From positions 73,136 to 137,135 of the forward strand of contig JAFUAL010000045.1 in NCBI GenBank assembly GCA_017460745.1: a DNA stretch of 64,000 nt, written 5' to 3'. This document shows positions 62,256 to 64,000 of the stretch, one piece after another. Each line of letters starts with the position of its first letter. Position 1 is the first letter of the stretch. Below the pieces are notes generated by a model. The model was given only the letters and a program-made list of their open reading frames with translations. It was not told the origin of the DNA and did no database searches. The DNA comes from Bacilli bacterium. Lineage in GTDB: Bacteria; Bacillota_I; Bacilli_A; RF39; UBA660. Made by a program: the position numbers and the translations under genes.

Positions 62256-62290
62256 TTTTTGATATATAATGGTTATTAATAGGAGTTTAT

Positions 62291-62851
62291 ATGATAGAAA
62301 TACTAAAATCAGGTTTATTAGAAATGAAAAATGATTTAAAAAATGGTAACATAAAAAGACAATTTGCAAATATACTTACATTATCAAGATTATTTTCACC
62401 ATTTGTATTACTGCCTCTATATTACTTAAATAAACATACTTTATTTATTATAATGATAATTATCTTCTGTTTAACTGATACTTTTGATGGTTATTTTTCA
62501 AGACGCTATAATGCAATTAGTTTATTTGGAAAATACTTAGATGCTTTTGTTGATAAAATATTTGTTGCAACTTTATTAATTCCTATTTTATCAGGATATT
62601 TATATTTTATTTTAATATTAGAATTTTTAATAACTATTGTAAATTTATACGAATTTTATAAAAAATTAAATCCTAAAACTAAATATATTGGTAAGGTTAA
62701 AACAACTTTTTTATTTATTTTAATTGGCCTTTTATATTTAAGAAAATTTTTAACTTTTGGTGATAGTATTTTATTAATTGCTACTATTACTACAATTGTT
62801 TTACAAGTAGTAACTTTAATTTCATATATTATGGTATTAAAAAAAAGATAA
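62291..62851 (+). CDS. CDP-alcohol phosphatidyltransferase (PgsA-like)
   Basis: 186 residues behind TAGGAG. The family signature D-x2-DG-x2-(S)R-x8-G-x3-D-x3-D is seen as TDTFDGYFSRR and FGKYLDAFVDK; several membrane helices follow. It joins a phosphatidyl group from CDP-diacylglycerol to an alcohol, most likely glycerol-3-phosphate. The short length (186) is normal for PgsA. Downstream neighbour of the PBP gene. Confidence 0.88.
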   Translation: MIEILKSGLLEMKNDLKNGNIKRQFANILTLSRLFSPFVLLPLYYLNKHTLFIIMIIIFCLTDTFDGYFSRRYNAISLFGKYLDAFVDKIFVATLLIPILSGYLYFILILEFLITIVNLYEFYKKLNPKTKYIGKVKTTFLFILIGLLYLRKFLTFGDSILLIATITTIVLQVVTLISYIMVLKKR

Positions 62852-62880
62852 ATTTAATAAATTATAAATTTATCTTTATA
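62844..62880. terminator. Bidirectional terminator
   Basis: AAAGATAAATTTA (62844-62856) and TAAATTTATCTTT (62865-62877) between convergent genes. Confidence 0.85.
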
Positions 62881-63314
62881 TTTTCGTTTGTTCTTCCAGT
62901 TAAATAATCTAAACTTACGTTAAAGTATTTTGCATAGTTGTAAAGAAAAGCTGTTAAAATTAAAGTCTTTCCATTTTCATAAGAACTAATATTTGATTGA
63001 GTAGTATTTAGTACTTTAGCAAGTTCTTTTTGAGTTAAATTATTTTTCATTCTAACTTGTTTTAAACGTCTTCCAATTTCTACTGAATCCAATTTATGTT
63101 TTTTAGCTACATGTGTATTTGTTTTTGTTAAATTACAAACATAATCCATCGTAACATGAAATTTATTACAAAAATTGTTTAAATGTTTAAGAGGTATTAT
63201 ATGTTCTCCTGTTTCGAAGTAGTTATAGCTTGATTTACTTATTTTTAAAAGCTTTGCCATTTCTCTTTGCGTTAATTCATATGATTCTCTTATTCTTTTC
63301 AAATTATAAAACAT
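62862..63314 (-). CDS. Regulator with two XRE-type HTH domains (150 aa)
   Basis: ATG at 63314 behind TTGGTGG; the ORF could begin 19 codons earlier without a site. Two complete HTH_XRE domains in tandem: YNLKRIRESYELTQREMAKLL... (1-65) and GRRLKQVRMKNNLTQKELAKVL... (75-145). It looks like a gene duplication product. Host regulator of unknown target. Confidence 0.85.
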   Translation of the reverse strand: MFYNLKRIRESYELTQREMAKLLKISKSSYNYFETGEHIIPLKHLNNFCNKFHVTMDYVCNLTKTNTHVAKKHKLDSVEIGRRLKQVRMKNNLTQKELAKVLNTTQSNISSYENGKTLILTAFLYNYAKYFNVSLDYLTGRTNENIKINL

Positions 63315-63559
63315 TATTGACCACCAACTAAATTTTCTCATTAATTGCCAATATTTACCAATATTGTCCATAGATTATGATAAAAATGCATATGTATAAA
63401 TTCTGAAAAAATAAAAACTTTATTATTTAAATTAATTTGTACTTTTTTAAATTAAAAAAATTTTTATGTATTTTTTATATTAATGCATTATATGAATAAA
63501 AAAATATTTATAGTAATTAGTAAATTTTTCAAAAAAAATTAAACAAAGGTACAATATGA

Positions 63560-63588
63560 TTGACAAAATCATTATTTTATCTTAAAAT
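63560..63588 (+). promoter_or_regulatory. Promoter of sepF
   Basis: TTGACA (63560-63565) and TAAAAT (63583-63588), spacing 17. The 63,372-63,611 region otherwise holds only AT-rich sequence. Confidence 0.7.
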
Positions 63589-63611
63589 TATATTTGACAA
63601 TAGGAGGATAT

Positions 63612-64000
63612 ATGGGAATGGATAAACTTAAAGGTTTTTTTGGTGGAACAAGCGATAATGAAGTTCGAGAGAATGAAAATATTAATGAAGATGAATTTTA
63701 TGATGCGGAATCTAAAGCATTTACTACAACCGGAAATGGTAGTAAAATGATTTTATTTGAACCACGTGCATATTCTGAAAGTCAACAAATTGCTGATTAT
63801 TTAAAGAAAAGAAATGCCGTTGTTGTTAATTTAAAAAGAGTAACACCAGATCAAGCAAAAAGAATTGTAGATTTTTTAAGTGGAACCTTATATGCAATAA
63901 ATGGTGGCCTTCAGAAACTTGGTACAGGTATATTTTTGTGTACTCCAAATAATGTAGACGTTGAAGGAAGTATCACCGATGAAGTTAAAGAAGCCAAAGA
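63612..64000 (+). CDS. sepF: Cell division protein SepF (5' part, runs off the window)
   Basis: ATG behind TAGGAGG. N-terminal [12 protein letters not shown] membrane-binding-type helix, an acidic linker, then the SepF domain ([62 protein letters not shown]). SepF tethers FtsZ to the membrane. Open to the window end (129 complete codons). Confidence 0.95.
   Translation, partial: MGMDKLKGFFGGTSDNEVRENENINEDEFYDAESKAFTTTGNGSKMILFEPRAYSESQQIADYLKKRNAVVVNLKRVTPDQAKRIVDFLSGTLYAINGGLQKLGTGIFLCTPNNVDVEGSITDEVKEAK

Noticed and set aside
1-64000. tRNA, rRNA or CRISPR loci, and tRNA-type attachment sites
   Set aside because: No cloverleaf, rRNA-like or regular repeat-spacer pattern was seen; both elements use the PBP gene as target.

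Overview
The window is a strongly AT-rich stretch of a low-GC Bacillota-type genome using the standard bacterial code (TGA works as a stop, Trp is TGG). An oxygen-sensitive ribonucleotide reductase system, rubrerythrin, a SpoVD/FtsI-like penicillin-binding protein (PBP) with a PASTA domain and SepF suggest an anaerobic, walled, probably uncultured gut Bacilli/Clostridia relative. The species cannot be named from the sequence.

Layout. (1) 1-2.4 kb: the end of nrdD, a separate glycyl-radical mini-gene, nrdG and a VanZ-like gene. (2) 2.6-11 kb: an accessory, defence-like island with an AbiEi-like antitoxin, a PDDEXK_4-type nuclease, a half-size HsdS-like protein, a soluble FtsH-like AAA/M41 protease, a broken DUF2779 gene and two further PD-(D/E)XK-like proteins. 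(3) 11.2-13 kb: host genes for a transporter binding protein and rubrerythrin. (4) 12,995-62,255: one class B PBP gene cut into three pieces by two different integrative elements. (5) 62.3-64 kb: a PgsA-like enzyme, a double-HTH regulator and the start of sepF.

The main discovery is the double interruption of the PBP gene. Piece 1 (12,995-13,876), piece 2 (31,914-32,081) and piece 3 (61,389-62,255) join in frame to a 636-residue PBP with SXXK, SXN and KTG motifs and a C-terminal PASTA domain. Element 1 (about 18.0 kb) sits in the Lys codon of the SXXK motif. Element 2 (about 29.3 kb) sits in the Asn codon of the SXN motif. Each carries its own large serine recombinase near its right end, and inverted-repeat arms lie just inside each pair of junctions, as expected for serine-integrase attP halves.

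Element 1 has no capsid and no transfer genes. It carries a type III restriction-modification pair, a phage-type repressor with operators, an excisionase-like HTH protein, a small resolvase, a family-B-like DNA polymerase, a J-domain/SF3-helicase fusion, and an ApeA-like HEPN protein next to attR. Element 2 is an integrative conjugative element. It has a DUF5655 protein, an EcoRI-type methyltransferase and a DUF262-HNH protein at its left end, then a repressor, a leader with attenuator-like structure, a thioester adhesin with its sortase, SSB, VirB2/VirB6/VirB3/VirB4-like transfer genes, an M23 hydrolase, a region dense in inverted repeats (possible oriT), a MobP-type relaxase, a membrane-protein cassette, an orphan methyltransferase, a VirD4-type coupling protein and the recombinase.

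The two elements share a layout: modification/restriction genes, convergent repressor, divergent small membrane protein; and at the right end a small SHOCT-like ORF followed by the recombinase. Their recombinases are clearly related but have chosen two sites 165 bp apart in the same gene.
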